Below, piece after piece: positions 41,596-49,974 of a DNA stretch of 64,000 nt; the first letter of the stretch is position 1; each line of letters opens with the position of its first letter. Origin of the DNA: Dietzia natronolimnaea (lineage in GTDB: Bacteria; Actinomycetota; Actinomycetes; Mycobacteriales; Mycobacteriaceae); the NCBI RefSeq assembly GCF_039525805.1, contig NZ_BAAAHZ010000012.1; one strand, 5' to 3'. Below the pieces are notes generated by a model. That model did not search any database. It was given only the letters and a program-made list of their open reading frames with translations, and had not been told where the DNA came from. Made by a program: the position numbers and the translations under genes.

Positions 41596-42207
41596 GTGAC
41601 GAGCGCAGTGGATAACTCAGGATCGGCAATGGCTCAGCGCGTTCATTCGCTGAACCGGCCGAACATGGTCAGTGTGGGCACCATCATCTGGTTGTCCCAG
41701 GAGTTGATGTTCTTCGCGGGGCTGTTCGCGATGTACTTCGTCTCCAAGGCGAACTCGGGAGGTGACTGGCCCTCCTACCCGACGCACCTCAACGTCCCGT
41801 TCGCCCTGACTATCACGGCGATCCTCGTGGCGTCCTCGGTTACCTGTCAGATGGGCGTCTTCGCCGCCGAGCAGGGTGACGTCTTCGGTCTCCGTCGCTG
41901 GTACATCATCTCGGCCCTCATGGGCACGGTCTTCCTCATCGGTCAGGCCTACGAGTACGTCATGCTGTACCTCGAGGGCACCACGATCTCGTCCAGCGTC
42001 TACGGGTCCGTCTTCTTCATCACCACCGGTTTCCACGGCCTCCACGTGGCGGCCGGCGTCCTGGCGTTCGTCGTCCTCGTCATGCGGACGACCATGTCCC
42101 GGTTCACTCCCGCCCAGGCCACGGCGGCCATCGTCGTGTCGTACTACTGGCACTTCGTCGACGTGGTCTGGATCGGCCTCTTCGTCACCATCTACTTCAT
42201 TCAGTAG
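41596..42207 (+). CDS. ctaE: Cytochrome aa3 oxidase subunit III (CtaE)
   Basis: Subunit III of the actinobacterial aa3 oxidase, part of the bcc-aa3 supercomplex. Five or more transmembrane segments are visible, with SLNRPNMVSVGTIIWLSQELMFFAGLFAMYF, FFITTGFHGLHVAAGVLAF (HGLHV motif) and YYWHFVDVVWIGLFVTIYF at the C-terminus. The frame is open upstream to 41476, but VTSAVDNSGSAMAQRVHSLN from GTG 41596 matches known CtaE N-termini (MTSAVG...). The gene leads the ctaE-qcrCAB operon. Confidence 0.95.
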   Translation: MTSAVDNSGSAMAQRVHSLNRPNMVSVGTIIWLSQELMFFAGLFAMYFVSKANSGGDWPSYPTHLNVPFALTITAILVASSVTCQMGVFAAEQGDVFGLRRWYIISALMGTVFLIGQAYEYVMLYLEGTTISSSVYGSVFFITTGFHGLHVAAGVLAFVVLVMRTTMSRFTPAQATAAIVVSYYWHFVDVVWIGLFVTIYFIQ

Positions 42208-42263
42208 TCAGCTGGCCGCAGGACGCTGCGTCCAGCAGGTCCCAACTCCAAAGGGAACTCATA

Positions 42264-43148
42264 ATGAACTCACCTCACCCACCCGCTGCGGACACGCCGT
42301 CGCCGGAGCCCGCGGTGAATCCGGCTCGTCCGGCCTCGTCGAAGCGTCGCCGCAAGGCGACCGGCGCGCTCGTCATCGCCGCCGGTCTCCTCGGCGCCGG
42401 GGCCATCGCCACGGCCGTCGTTCCCGAGCCCCAGGTCGCGACCGCCCAGCAGGACCAGGCCGCGCTCATCGCCGAGGGCAAGTCGATCTACGACGTCGCG
42501 TGCATCACCTGCCACGGCCAGAACCTGCAGGGTGTCGAGGACCGCGGTCCGTCGCTCGTCGGCACGGGCGCGGGCGCGACCTACTTCCAGGTCCATTCCG
42601 GTCGTATGCCGGCGGCCAACAACGAGGCCCAGGCCGAGCGCAAGAAGCCGCGCTACAGCGAGCACCAGATCATCGCGCTCGCGGCGTACGTCGACCTCTT
42701 CGGCGGCGGCCCCGAGATCGTCACCGATCCCGACGGTTCGATCGCCCAGGGGTCGCTGCGCGGTGCCTCGGGCGAGGCCCGCGCCGAGGAGATCGCGCGT
42801 GGTTCCGAGCTCTTCCGCCTCAACTGCGCCTCCTGCCACAACTTCACCGGTCGCGGCGGAGCGCTGTCGGCGGGCAAGTACGCCCCCATCCTCGACCCTG
42901 CCAACGAGCAGGAGATCTACCAGGCGATGCTCACCGGTCCGCAGAACATGCCCAAGTTCTCGGACCGTCAGCTCACGCCTGACGAGAAGAAGGACATCAT
43001 CGCCTTCATCAAGGACACGGACTCCAAGGTCTCGCCCGGCGGTTACGCGCTCGGCGGACTCGGCCCCGTGACCGAAGGTGTGGCCATCTGGCTAGTCGGC
43101 ATCGTCGCCCTCATCGGTGCGACCCTCTGGATCGGATCCCGTTCATGA
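42264..43148 (+). CDS. qcrC: Diheme cytochrome c subunit of the bcc complex
   Basis: QcrC carries electrons within the menaquinol:cytochrome c reductase and passes them directly to the aa3 oxidase. An N-terminal transmembrane helix (TGALVIAAGLLGAGAIATAVV) and a C-terminal one (GVAIWLVGIVALIGATLWIG) anchor two heme c domains. The CxxCH sites are ITCHG (C80, C83, H84) and ASCHN (C188, C191, H192). AAAGGGA precedes the ATG by 8 nt. It overlaps qcrA by ATGA. The diheme design is typical of actinobacteria without soluble cytochrome c. Confidence 0.96.
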   Translation: MNSPHPPAADTPSPEPAVNPARPASSKRRRKATGALVIAAGLLGAGAIATAVVPEPQVATAQQDQAALIAEGKSIYDVACITCHGQNLQGVEDRGPSLVGTGAGATYFQVHSGRMPAANNEAQAERKKPRYSEHQIIALAAYVDLFGGGPEIVTDPDGSIAQGSLRGASGEARAEEIARGSELFRLNCASCHNFTGRGGALSAGKYAPILDPANEQEIYQAMLTGPQNMPKFSDRQLTPDEKKDIIAFIKDTDSKVSPGGYALGGLGPVTEGVAIWLVGIVALIGATLWIGSRS

Positions 43149-44335
43149 GTGAGACCCCCAAAAACCCGTCCCCAGCGGACCTCGACCGTATGAGCGACGC
43201 CGAGCTCGTCCGGTTGGGAACCGAACTCGACGAGGTCGACGTCCGATTCCGCGAGAACCGGTGGCCGGACGGTGTCACCACGCGATCCGAGAAGCGTGCC
43301 GCGCGAGTCGTCACCACCTGGTTCGCACTGTCCGCGGTCCTCGCGCTGGCCTTCGCCGTCATCTACATCGCCTGGCCCTGGGAGTACCGCGGCCAGGGCG
43401 AGGACGGCTACTGGCTCTACATGGTGTACACGCCCCTCCTCGGCCTGACGATCGGCCTGTCGATCCTCTTCCTGGGCTTCGGTGCGGTGCAGTTCACCAA
43501 GAAGTTCATCCCCGAGGAGATCTCGGTCCAGACCCGTCACGACGGCCCGTCGGAGGACATCGACCGCCGGACCATCGTCGCCGGGCTCAACGACTCCTGG
43601 AAGACCTCGACCCTGGGTCGCCGCAAGGTCATGGGCGGCTTCCTCGGTGCGAGCGTCGCCCTCATCGGTCTGTCCGCGATCCTGCCGCTCGGCGGCATGG
43701 TCAAGAACCCGTGGCGCCGTGGGGAACTCACCATCGCCGGAGACGGCACCCTGCACACCACGGGGTGGACCCTCGCGTCCGACACCCGCCCGGACGGACT
43801 CCCGGCCGAGAAGGTGTACCTCGGTCGAGACACCGGCAAGGTCTACCCGGACGGCCATCCCCCCGCGGGTGAGGGGCGCCTCGAGCGCATCCACGTCGAG
43901 GACCTGGCGGCCGGTGGACTCGAGTCCGTGTTCCCGCTTCCCGCGAGCGCCCTGGGCGACTTCGAGGAGCACATGCACTCCATCCACGGCGTGCGCAACT
44001 CGGTCATGCTGATCCGTTTCCGCCCGGCGGACGCGGCCCGGGTGATCAAGCGCAAGGGCCAGGAGAACTTCAACTACGGCGACCTGTACGCCTACTCGAA
44101 GATCTGCACGCACCTCGCCTGCCCCACCTCACTGTACGAGCAGCAGACGCACCGCTTCCTCTGCCCGTGCCACCAGTCGCAGTTCGACGCGCTCGAGTAC
44201 GCGAAGCCGGTCTTCGGCCCCGCCGCGCGCGCACTGCCGCAGTTGCCCATCGCGGTTGACAACGAGGGTTACCTCGTCGCCAACGGTGACTTCATCGAGC
44301 CGGTCGGACCTGCCTTCTGGGAGCGTCGTTCATGA
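43145..44335 (+). CDS. qcrA: Rieske iron-sulfur subunit of the bcc complex
   Basis: QcrA moves electrons from menaquinol to cytochrome cc. It has three transmembrane segments in the N-terminal half (FALSAVLALAFAVIYIAW, LLGLTIGLSILFLGFGAV, MGGFLGASVALIGLSAIL), as usual in actinobacteria rather than one. The [2Fe-2S] ligands are in CTHLACP (C321, H323) and CPCHQSQFD (C340, H343); extra cysteines C326 and C342 form the disulfide. At 396 residues it is full length. Start and stop overlap qcrC and qcrB by ATGA. Confidence 0.96.
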   Translation: MSETPKNPSPADLDRMSDAELVRLGTELDEVDVRFRENRWPDGVTTRSEKRAARVVTTWFALSAVLALAFAVIYIAWPWEYRGQGEDGYWLYMVYTPLLGLTIGLSILFLGFGAVQFTKKFIPEEISVQTRHDGPSEDIDRRTIVAGLNDSWKTSTLGRRKVMGGFLGASVALIGLSAILPLGGMVKNPWRRGELTIAGDGTLHTTGWTLASDTRPDGLPAEKVYLGRDTGKVYPDGHPPAGEGRLERIHVEDLAAGGLESVFPLPASALGDFEEHMHSIHGVRNSVMLIRFRPADAARVIKRKGQENFNYGDLYAYSKICTHLACPTSLYEQQTHRFLCPCHQSQFDALEYAKPVFGPAARALPQLPIAVDNEGYLVANGDFIEPVGPAFWERRS

Positions 44336-45954
44336 GTAACAACACCAAAATCGCCGCGGTCGGCAATTCGCTCGACTCGCGGTACACCATGGCCAAGGGC
44401 ATGCGCCGGCAGATCAACAAGGTCTTCCCCACGCACTGGTCGTTCCTCCTGGGCGAGATCGCCCTGTACAGCTTCGTGATCCTGCTGATCTCGGGCGTGT
44501 ACCTCACCCTCTTCTTCGACCCGTCGATGTCGAAGGTGATCTACCAGGGCGCCTACGCCCCGCTCAACGGCATCGAGATCTCCCGGGCCTACGAGACCGC
44601 GCTCAACATCTCTTTCGAGGTGCGTGGCGGGCTCTTCGTCCGGCAGATCCACCACTGGGCGGCGCTGCTCTTCGTCGCCTCGATGGTGGTCCACATGATC
44701 CGCATCTTCTTCACCGGTGCGTTCCGTCGCCCGCGTGAGGCCAACTGGGTCATCGGCTGCGTCCTCCTGCTGCTGGGCATCGTCGAGGGCTTCCTCGGCT
44801 ACGGCCTGCCGGACGACGTCCTGTCGGGCACCGGCCTCCGGATCACCTCCGGCATCATCGTCGGGCTCCCGGTGATCGGTACCTGGATGCACTGGATGAT
44901 CTTCGGCGGGGACTTCCCCGGCGACCTCATGATCCCGCGCTTCTACGTCCTGCACGTGCTCATCATCCCCGCCATCATCCTGGCCCTGATCGCCGCGCAC
45001 CTCGCGCTGGTCTGGTACCAGAAGCACACGCAGTTCCCCGGGCCGGGCCGCACGGAGAACAACGTCGTCGGCGTCCGGATCCTCCCGGTCTTCGCCGTCA
45101 AGTCCATCGCGTTCGGCGCCATCACGGTCGGCATGCTCATGCTCTTCTCGGGCCTGTTCACCATCAACGCGATATGGAACCTCGGGCCGTACAACCCATC
45201 CCATATCTCCGCCGGATCGCAACCCGACTGGTACATGCTGTGGACCGAGGGCGGCGCCCGCGTGATGCCTGCGTGGGAGATCTACCTGGGCAACTACACC
45301 ATCCCTGCCGTCCTCTGGGTAGCCGTGATGCTCGGGGCCATGGTCGCGGTGATGTTCCTGTACCCGTGGATCGAGGCCAAGCTCACCGGTGACACCGCGC
45401 ACCACAACCTGCTCCAGCGTCCGCGCGACGTTCCGGTTCGTACCGCCGCCGGCGTCATGGCCATCACGTTTTACGTGATCCTGGTGTTGATGGGATCCAA
45501 CGACCTCATCGCGTATCACTTCAACATCTCGCTGAACGCCACCACATGGGCGGGCCGGATCGGTCTGATCCTGCTGCCGCCGGTCATGTACTTCTTCACC
45601 TACCGTCTCTGCCTGGGTCTCCAGCGGGCCGACCGGGAGGTCCTGGAGCACGGGATCGAGACCGGCATCATCATGCGGATGCCGCAGGGCGAGTTCGTCG
45701 AGGTCCACCAGCCGCTGGGCGGGATGGACGAGCACGGTCACGCGGTTCCGCTCGAGTACGCGGGTGCCAAGGTGCCCACGAAGATGAACCAGCTCGGTGC
45801 GGCCGGCCTGCCCCCGCGGGGCGCACTCACCGCCGACCCCGTCGACGAGGTGCGTCATCTCGACGACGCCGATCACGGCAAGCACGACCGCGAGCACTCG
45901 ATGCTCACCACGTTGCAGCAGGAGAACCGTACGCGTCGCCACGACGAGCACTGA
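44332..45954 (+). CDS. qcrB: Cytochrome b subunit of the bcc complex
   Basis: QcrB holds the two b hemes and quinol sites of the bcc complex. At 540 residues it is longer than mitochondrial cytochrome b because of a C-terminal extension typical of actinobacteria. The heme ligands fall in VRQIHHWAALLFVASMVVHMIRIF and FYVLHVLIIPAIILALIAAHLALVW. The PEWY-type loop reads QPDWYMLWTEG, the actinobacterial variant. About nine transmembrane helices are visible. It is the last gene of the operon, followed by a strong hairpin. Confidence 0.97.
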   Translation: MSNNTKIAAVGNSLDSRYTMAKGMRRQINKVFPTHWSFLLGEIALYSFVILLISGVYLTLFFDPSMSKVIYQGAYAPLNGIEISRAYETALNISFEVRGGLFVRQIHHWAALLFVASMVVHMIRIFFTGAFRRPREANWVIGCVLLLLGIVEGFLGYGLPDDVLSGTGLRITSGIIVGLPVIGTWMHWMIFGGDFPGDLMIPRFYVLHVLIIPAIILALIAAHLALVWYQKHTQFPGPGRTENNVVGVRILPVFAVKSIAFGAITVGMLMLFSGLFTINAIWNLGPYNPSHISAGSQPDWYMLWTEGGARVMPAWEIYLGNYTIPAVLWVAVMLGAMVAVMFLYPWIEAKLTGDTAHHNLLQRPRDVPVRTAAGVMAITFYVILVLMGSNDLIAYHFNISLNATTWAGRIGLILLPPVMYFFTYRLCLGLQRADREVLEHGIETGIIMRMPQGEFVEVHQPLGGMDEHGHAVPLEYAGAKVPTKMNQLGAAGLPPRGALTADPVDEVRHLDDADHGKHDREHSMLTTLQQENRTRRHDEH

Positions 45955-45970
45955 TCCACCGCTGACACCC

Positions 45971-46012
45971 GACCGCGGGCCGGAGCTCCGAGAGGAGTTC
46001 CGGCCCGCGGTC
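45971..46012 (+). terminator. Hairpin after qcrB
   Basis: GACCGCGGGCCGGA pairs with TCCGGCCCGCGGTC; inside it CTCC-gaga-GGAG extends the stem across one mismatched pair. It lies 16 bp beyond the qcrB stop and fits an intrinsic terminator of ctaE-qcrCAB. It has no U-tract. Confidence 0.85.
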
Positions 46013-46218
46013 GTCTCGCCTCCTCCACCGGGGGCGAGTGATCTTTCGGGAGCGGGTGATCTGTCGGGGGGTCGACGTCGCGGGCCGCGTGACACCGGCC
46101 TCACCCCGGCGCCCGGGACGTCCTCCTCATGGGACGGGTTGGGCCGGAGTCCCGTGGGACCACCCGGGAGGTGCGGTCATCGTGCCCGGCCACCCGCGAG
46201 AGGTGGCGGGCGCTCCGA
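46013..46218. other. Convergent spacer between qcrB and the KstD-like gene
   Basis: About 200 bp of GC-rich DNA between two convergent genes. No open frame with coding character and no further strong hairpin were recognised. Confidence 0.4.
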
Positions 46219-47802
46219 TCACCGGGCGACCGGAGCGGGATTCACCGGCAGCGGCTTCCCGGCCATGTCGGCCACGGCCCGGAAGGCCATGGTCATGCCC
46301 GACCCCAGGGGGACCCCGGGACCCGGGTATGCCTCACCGGACACCGACGCCGACGAGTTGCCGGCGGCGTAGAGGCCCGGGATCGGTGCACCGTCGGTAC
46401 CCACCACGGCCCCGTTCGGGTCGATCACGGCACCACCCTTGGTGCCCAGGTCCCCCAGCACCAGGCGCACGGCGTGCAGACGATCGCCCCCCAGGGGCCG
46501 CAGGCATTCCTCGGCAGTGGAGGCGCCGAGGAAGAACCGCCCGTACGGATCCTCGCCCCGTCCGAAGTCGTCATCTCTGCCCTGCGCGGCATGGCCGTTG
46601 AACCGGGTGACGCTCTCGGCGAGGACGTCCGGATCGATACCGATGGCCTGGGCCAGCTCCCCGATCGTCGCTGCGGTGTGCCAGAGCCCGGCCGCCCGCA
46701 GCTGCTCGGGATCAGGGGCGGGGACGCAGATCGCCGGATACCCGCCCGCCTCCGAGTCATCGAAGACGAACCAGAACTCCTCGCCCGCTCCGTCGTCCAT
46801 CCGGGCGTGCATGCGACGGCCCATCTGGTCGTACGGCAGGAGTTCGTTGGCGAAGCGACGACCTGCGCCGTCGACGATGATCCCGGAGCGGAAACCGAGG
46901 GTGAACGCCGCGTGCCCGTTGGGGAACAGTGTCGCCGGACACCACCATGACTGGTCCAGCAGGTCGAGTCGGGCCCCGACCTCGTCGAACATGCGGACGG
47001 CGTCCCCGGAACCGGTATCCGGGTGGGAGGCCGACCAGTCAGAGGTCGGCATCCGCTGCCACCGTCGACGCAACTCCGTCGACCGCTCGAATCCGCCCGC
47101 GGCGACGAGTACGCCCCGCCGTGCGCGAATCGACCGCAGGCCCGAGCCCTCTCGCACCTCGACCCCCACGACCCGCCCGTCGTCGTCCCGGATGAGTCGC
47201 TCCGCAGCCGTCGACAACCGGAGCTCGGCCGCCTCCATGCCATCCAACGCCAGCACGAGCCGGGCGACCCAGGCGCGGCCGCCCTCCAACCTGGCGGTGT
47301 CCTCCGGGGAACCAAACTGATCCGACGGCACCGAGGAGCGGATATCTCCGGTGCGCTCACCCACCTCCTCCCCCTTGATGGGCTTGGGGTAGATGCTTCG
47401 ACCCACCTCCTGGCGTCCGGGTGCGTCGAAGTAGTCGGGGAACGCCTGGAATCTCGTGGGGATCCCCAGCGTGTCCTGGAGGAAGTCGACGACCATCGGC
47501 CCGGTGTTCAGGTACGCGTCCTGTAGGTCGTGGTCGGTCCGGTCGCCCACGACGGCGCGGAAGTAGGTGCGGCCCGTGTCCACCGAGTCCTCCAGCCCGT
47601 CGCGGGCGAGGACGGCGTTGCCGGGCAACCACACCGCGCCGCCCGAGTACGCGGAGGTGCCCCCGAAACGGTCCGTCTTCTCGACGAGACAGGTGGACAG
47701 CCCCCGCGAGGCCGCCGCGGCCGCGCCGAAGAGCGCCGCGACGCCCGATCCCACCACAACCACATCGAACTCTGCATCGAACGTGCCGGCCTGCGTCGTC
47801 AC
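46219..47802 (-). CDS. KstD/fumarate-reductase-type FAD-binding dehydrogenase
   Basis: The 527-residue flavoprotein shows VVVVGSGVAALFGAAAAASRG for FAD binding, then GGTSAYSGGAVWLPGN, and the C-terminal GLYAAGNSSASVSGEAYPGPGVPLGSGMTMA (key AAGN and GxGxPLGxGM). These are signatures of 3-ketosteroid-delta-1-dehydrogenases and their relatives, which introduce C1-C2 double bonds into steroids. A steroid substrate is likely but unproven. The GTG start has GAGGAGA 5 nt upstream, and a KstR-consensus operator lies 65 bp before it. M. tuberculosis has no such gene here, so it is an insertion between qcrB and ctaF. Confidence 0.85.
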   Translation of the reverse strand: MTTQAGTFDAEFDVVVVGSGVAALFGAAAAASRGLSTCLVEKTDRFGGTSAYSGGAVWLPGNAVLARDGLEDSVDTGRTYFRAVVGDRTDHDLQDAYLNTGPMVVDFLQDTLGIPTRFQAFPDYFDAPGRQEVGRSIYPKPIKGEEVGERTGDIRSSVPSDQFGSPEDTARLEGGRAWVARLVLALDGMEAAELRLSTAAERLIRDDDGRVVGVEVREGSGLRSIRARRGVLVAAGGFERSTELRRRWQRMPTSDWSASHPDTGSGDAVRMFDEVGARLDLLDQSWWCPATLFPNGHAAFTLGFRSGIIVDGAGRRFANELLPYDQMGRRMHARMDDGAGEEFWFVFDDSEAGGYPAICVPAPDPEQLRAAGLWHTAATIGELAQAIGIDPDVLAESVTRFNGHAAQGRDDDFGRGEDPYGRFFLGASTAEECLRPLGGDRLHAVRLVLGDLGTKGGAVIDPNGAVVGTDGAPIPGLYAAGNSSASVSGEAYPGPGVPLGSGMTMAFRAVADMAGKPLPVNPAPVAR

Positions 47803-47866
47803 GGGCTCTCCTCATCTCGTCGTCACGGGCACACGGCCCGGACACCGGCCGTGGGCCGACGCCTAC

Positions 47867-47880
47867 TAGAACACGTTCTA
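47867..47880. promoter_or_regulatory. KstR-like operator upstream of the KstD-type gene
   Basis: TAGAACACGTTCTA matches the published KstR consensus TnnAACnnGTTnnA at every fixed position and is palindromic except for its central two bases. It sits 65 bp upstream of the KstD-like start. KstR is the TetR repressor of cholesterol/steroid catabolism in mycobacteria and rhodococci. The sequence match is seen; binding is inferred. Confidence 0.8.
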
Positions 47881-47959
47881 CACTAGCGGCCCGGCGCGTT
47901 TCCGTGGCCCGACCGGCGGGTTTCGTGACACCTCCACGTCGTGCGGGCATGATCGCGGT

Positions 47960-48485
47960 GTGACGCGCAACGAGGTCGAACACACCGAGGACGGTCGCTA
48001 CATCGTGGTCAGGGGGAGGCGATGGAGGGCCACCGATCCGTCGATCCCGGACACGCTCAGGACCGAACTCGTTCTCCGCGCTCATGACCGGCCGCCGGCT
48101 CGTGAAGTCCGAGGGTGACGCCGCGCGGGTGATGGTGCACGACGCCAAGACCGCGCTGGGCGAGCGCGGCGACCCCTGGTGGGATCCGACCGAGGAGGGG
48201 ACGCGGAACCGGTTGGCCGCGACGATCCGAACGCTGCTCCGCTCCCGCGGCGAGGGCTCGATCTGCCCCAGCGACGCCGCCCGCACGGTGGGCGGCGAAC
48301 AGTGGCGCGAGCTCATGGACACCGCCCGACAGGTCGCCCTGGATCTCCGAGCGGACGGCGTCGTCGCCATCACGCAACGTGGCCGGGTCGTCTCCGGAGC
48401 CGACATCCGAGGCCCGATCCGCATCGTGGCGGCGGACGCGCTCGACTTCCGGCCACCGACGGACGGCAGCGTGGCACGGGACTGA
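47960..48485 (+). pseudogene. DUF3253 protein gene split by a +1 frameshift
   Basis: Two adjoining frames together form one family protein. Frame one starts at GTG 47960 (VTRNEVEHTEDGRYIVVRG then RRWRATDPSIPDTLRTELV) and soon stops at 48118. Frame two carries SALMTGRRLVKSEGDAARV, VHDAKTALGERGDPWW and the DUF3253 domain (SICPSDAARTVGGEQWRELMD) to 48485. In intact relatives, as I recall them, the two are continuous (ELVxALMxARR). Removing one base at about 48074 (in gttCtccgcg) joins them exactly. This could be a true pseudogene, a programmed shift or a draft-sequence error. Function of the family is unknown. Confidence 0.7.
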
Positions 48486-48614
48486 AGCTACCAGCCGGTA
48501 ACCCCCGCCATGTCGCGGTTCGCGGCCTTGTACGATCACTTCTGGTAGGAGACATTCACCAGATCGCCCCGTCCCCCTCTCACGGCGGGTCGTCCAATGG
48601 AAAGGCATACACCC

Positions 48615-49772
48615 TTGCGTCGCACAGTGTTCAACGAAGACCACGAGGCCTTCCGCCAGACCATCCGCGCCTTCATCGAGTCCGAGGTGTCCCCCCATTT
48701 CCAGGAGTGGTTCGACGCGGGCATCGTGCCGCGCGAGTTCTACTACAAGCTCGCCGATCTCGGGGTCTTCGGCATCAACGTCGACGAGGAGTACGGCGGC
48801 GCCGGGATCAACTCGCACAAGTTCGAGGCCATCCAGTCCGAGGAGACCGCCCGGGCGGGCGTGAACTTCGGTGGATCGGGCGTTCACGTCCTGCTGGGCC
48901 TGCCCTACATCAAGGCCCTGGCGACCGAGGAGCAGAAGCAGCGTTATCTGCCCAAGTTCGTCTCCGGCGAGGAGATGTGGGCGCTGGCCATGACCGAGCC
49001 GGGCACCGGCTCGGACCTCGCCGGCATGAAGAGCACCGCTAAGCTCTCCGAGGACGGCACCCACTACGTCCTCAACGGTGCCAAGACCTTCATCACCGGC
49101 GGTGTCCACGCCGACCGCGTGATCGTCTGCGCCCGGACCGCTCCCCCGCGCGAGGACGACCGTCGCTTCGGCATCTCCCTCCTGGCCGTCGACACCAAGC
49201 TCGCGGGTTACTCCGTGGGACGCAAGCTCGACAAGGTCGGTCTGCGCACCTCCGATACCGCGGAGCTGGCCTTCAGCGACGTCAAGGTCCCTGTCGAGGA
49301 CCTGCTCGGCGAGGAGAACCGTGGTTTCTACTACCTCGGCCAGAACCTGCCGTCCGAGCGCTGGGGAATCGCGTACGGCGCCTACGCCCAGGCCGCGGCC
49401 GCGGTGCGCTTCGCCAAGGAGTACACCCAGCAGCGCACGGTCTTCGGCAAGGAGGTCGCCTCGTTCCAGAACACCAAGTTCGAACTCGCCGCCTGCCAGG
49501 CCAAGGTCGACGCGGCGCAGGCCGTCGCCGACCGCGCGCTCGAGGCACTCGACGAGGGAGAGCTGACCGCGGCCGAGGCCGCATCGGCCAAGCTGTTCTG
49601 CACCGAGATCGCGGCCGAGGTCATCGACCGTTGCCTGCAGCTGCACGGCGGATACGGGTTCATCAACGAGTACCCGATCGCCCGCCTGTACACCGACAAC
49701 CGGGTCAACCGGATCTACGGCGGGACCAACGAGGTCATGAAGACCATCATCGCCAAGGACATGGGACTGTAG
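48615..49772 (+). CDS. Acyl-CoA dehydrogenase
   Basis: A flavoprotein catalysing alpha,beta-desaturation of acyl-CoA. N-terminal helices (DHEAFRQTIRAFIESEVSPH), the FAD/substrate motif ALAMTEPGTGSDLAGMKS, FITGGVHADRVIVCAR and the C-terminal QLHGGYGFINEYPIARLYTDNRVNRIYGGTNEVMK are canonical. The catalytic Glu of MCAD-type enzymes (YEGT) is Gly here (YGGT), as in long-chain/isovaleryl types, which use the Glu of a LPSERW-like segment instead. A TTG at 48615 (LRRTVFNEDHE) with GGAAAGG upstream is preferred; ATG 48597 overlaps that ribosome site. Confidence 0.92.
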   Translation: MRRTVFNEDHEAFRQTIRAFIESEVSPHFQEWFDAGIVPREFYYKLADLGVFGINVDEEYGGAGINSHKFEAIQSEETARAGVNFGGSGVHVLLGLPYIKALATEEQKQRYLPKFVSGEEMWALAMTEPGTGSDLAGMKSTAKLSEDGTHYVLNGAKTFITGGVHADRVIVCARTAPPREDDRRFGISLLAVDTKLAGYSVGRKLDKVGLRTSDTAELAFSDVKVPVEDLLGEENRGFYYLGQNLPSERWGIAYGAYAQAAAAVRFAKEYTQQRTVFGKEVASFQNTKFELAACQAKVDAAQAVADRALEALDEGELTAAEAASAKLFCTEIAAEVIDRCLQLHGGYGFINEYPIARLYTDNRVNRIYGGTNEVMKTIIAKDMGL

Positions 49773-49791
49773 TCCCCCACCGGGCCTGATC

Positions 49792-49828
49792 CGGGCCGGG
49801 ACCTGCGCGCCGCGCGGGTCCCGGCCCG
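49792..49828 (+). terminator. Hairpin after the acyl-CoA dehydrogenase gene
   Basis: CGGGCCGGGACC and GGTCCCGGCCCG form a 12-bp perfect stem about 20 bp beyond the stop; its loop is itself GCGCG-rich. Confidence 0.8.
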
Positions 49829-49922
49829 AGCTCGTTCCCGGGTGATGCCCCCGACGTCGGAGACGCCACGACCGCGGGTTGCCGACATGAGTCCCGGCTT
49901 CGGGCGGTGATCCGTGAACAAA

Positions 49923-49957
49923 CGAGGCCCCCACCGCGTCTCGCGGTGGGGGCCTCG
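49923..49957 (-). terminator. Hairpin after ctaF
   Basis: CGAGGCCCCCACCGCG-tct-CGCGGTGGGGGCCTCG is a perfect 16-bp stem with a 3-nt loop, 18 bp beyond the ctaF stop on the minus strand. It and the neighbouring hairpin separate the convergent acyl-CoA dehydrogenase and ctaCF transcripts. Confidence 0.88.
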
Positions 49958-49974
49958 TGGGGTCTGACCGACGG

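Noticed and set aside
46219..49772. Block considered as a mobile island
   Set aside because: No integrase, transposase, tRNA or flanking repeats seen; base composition looks like the neighbours.
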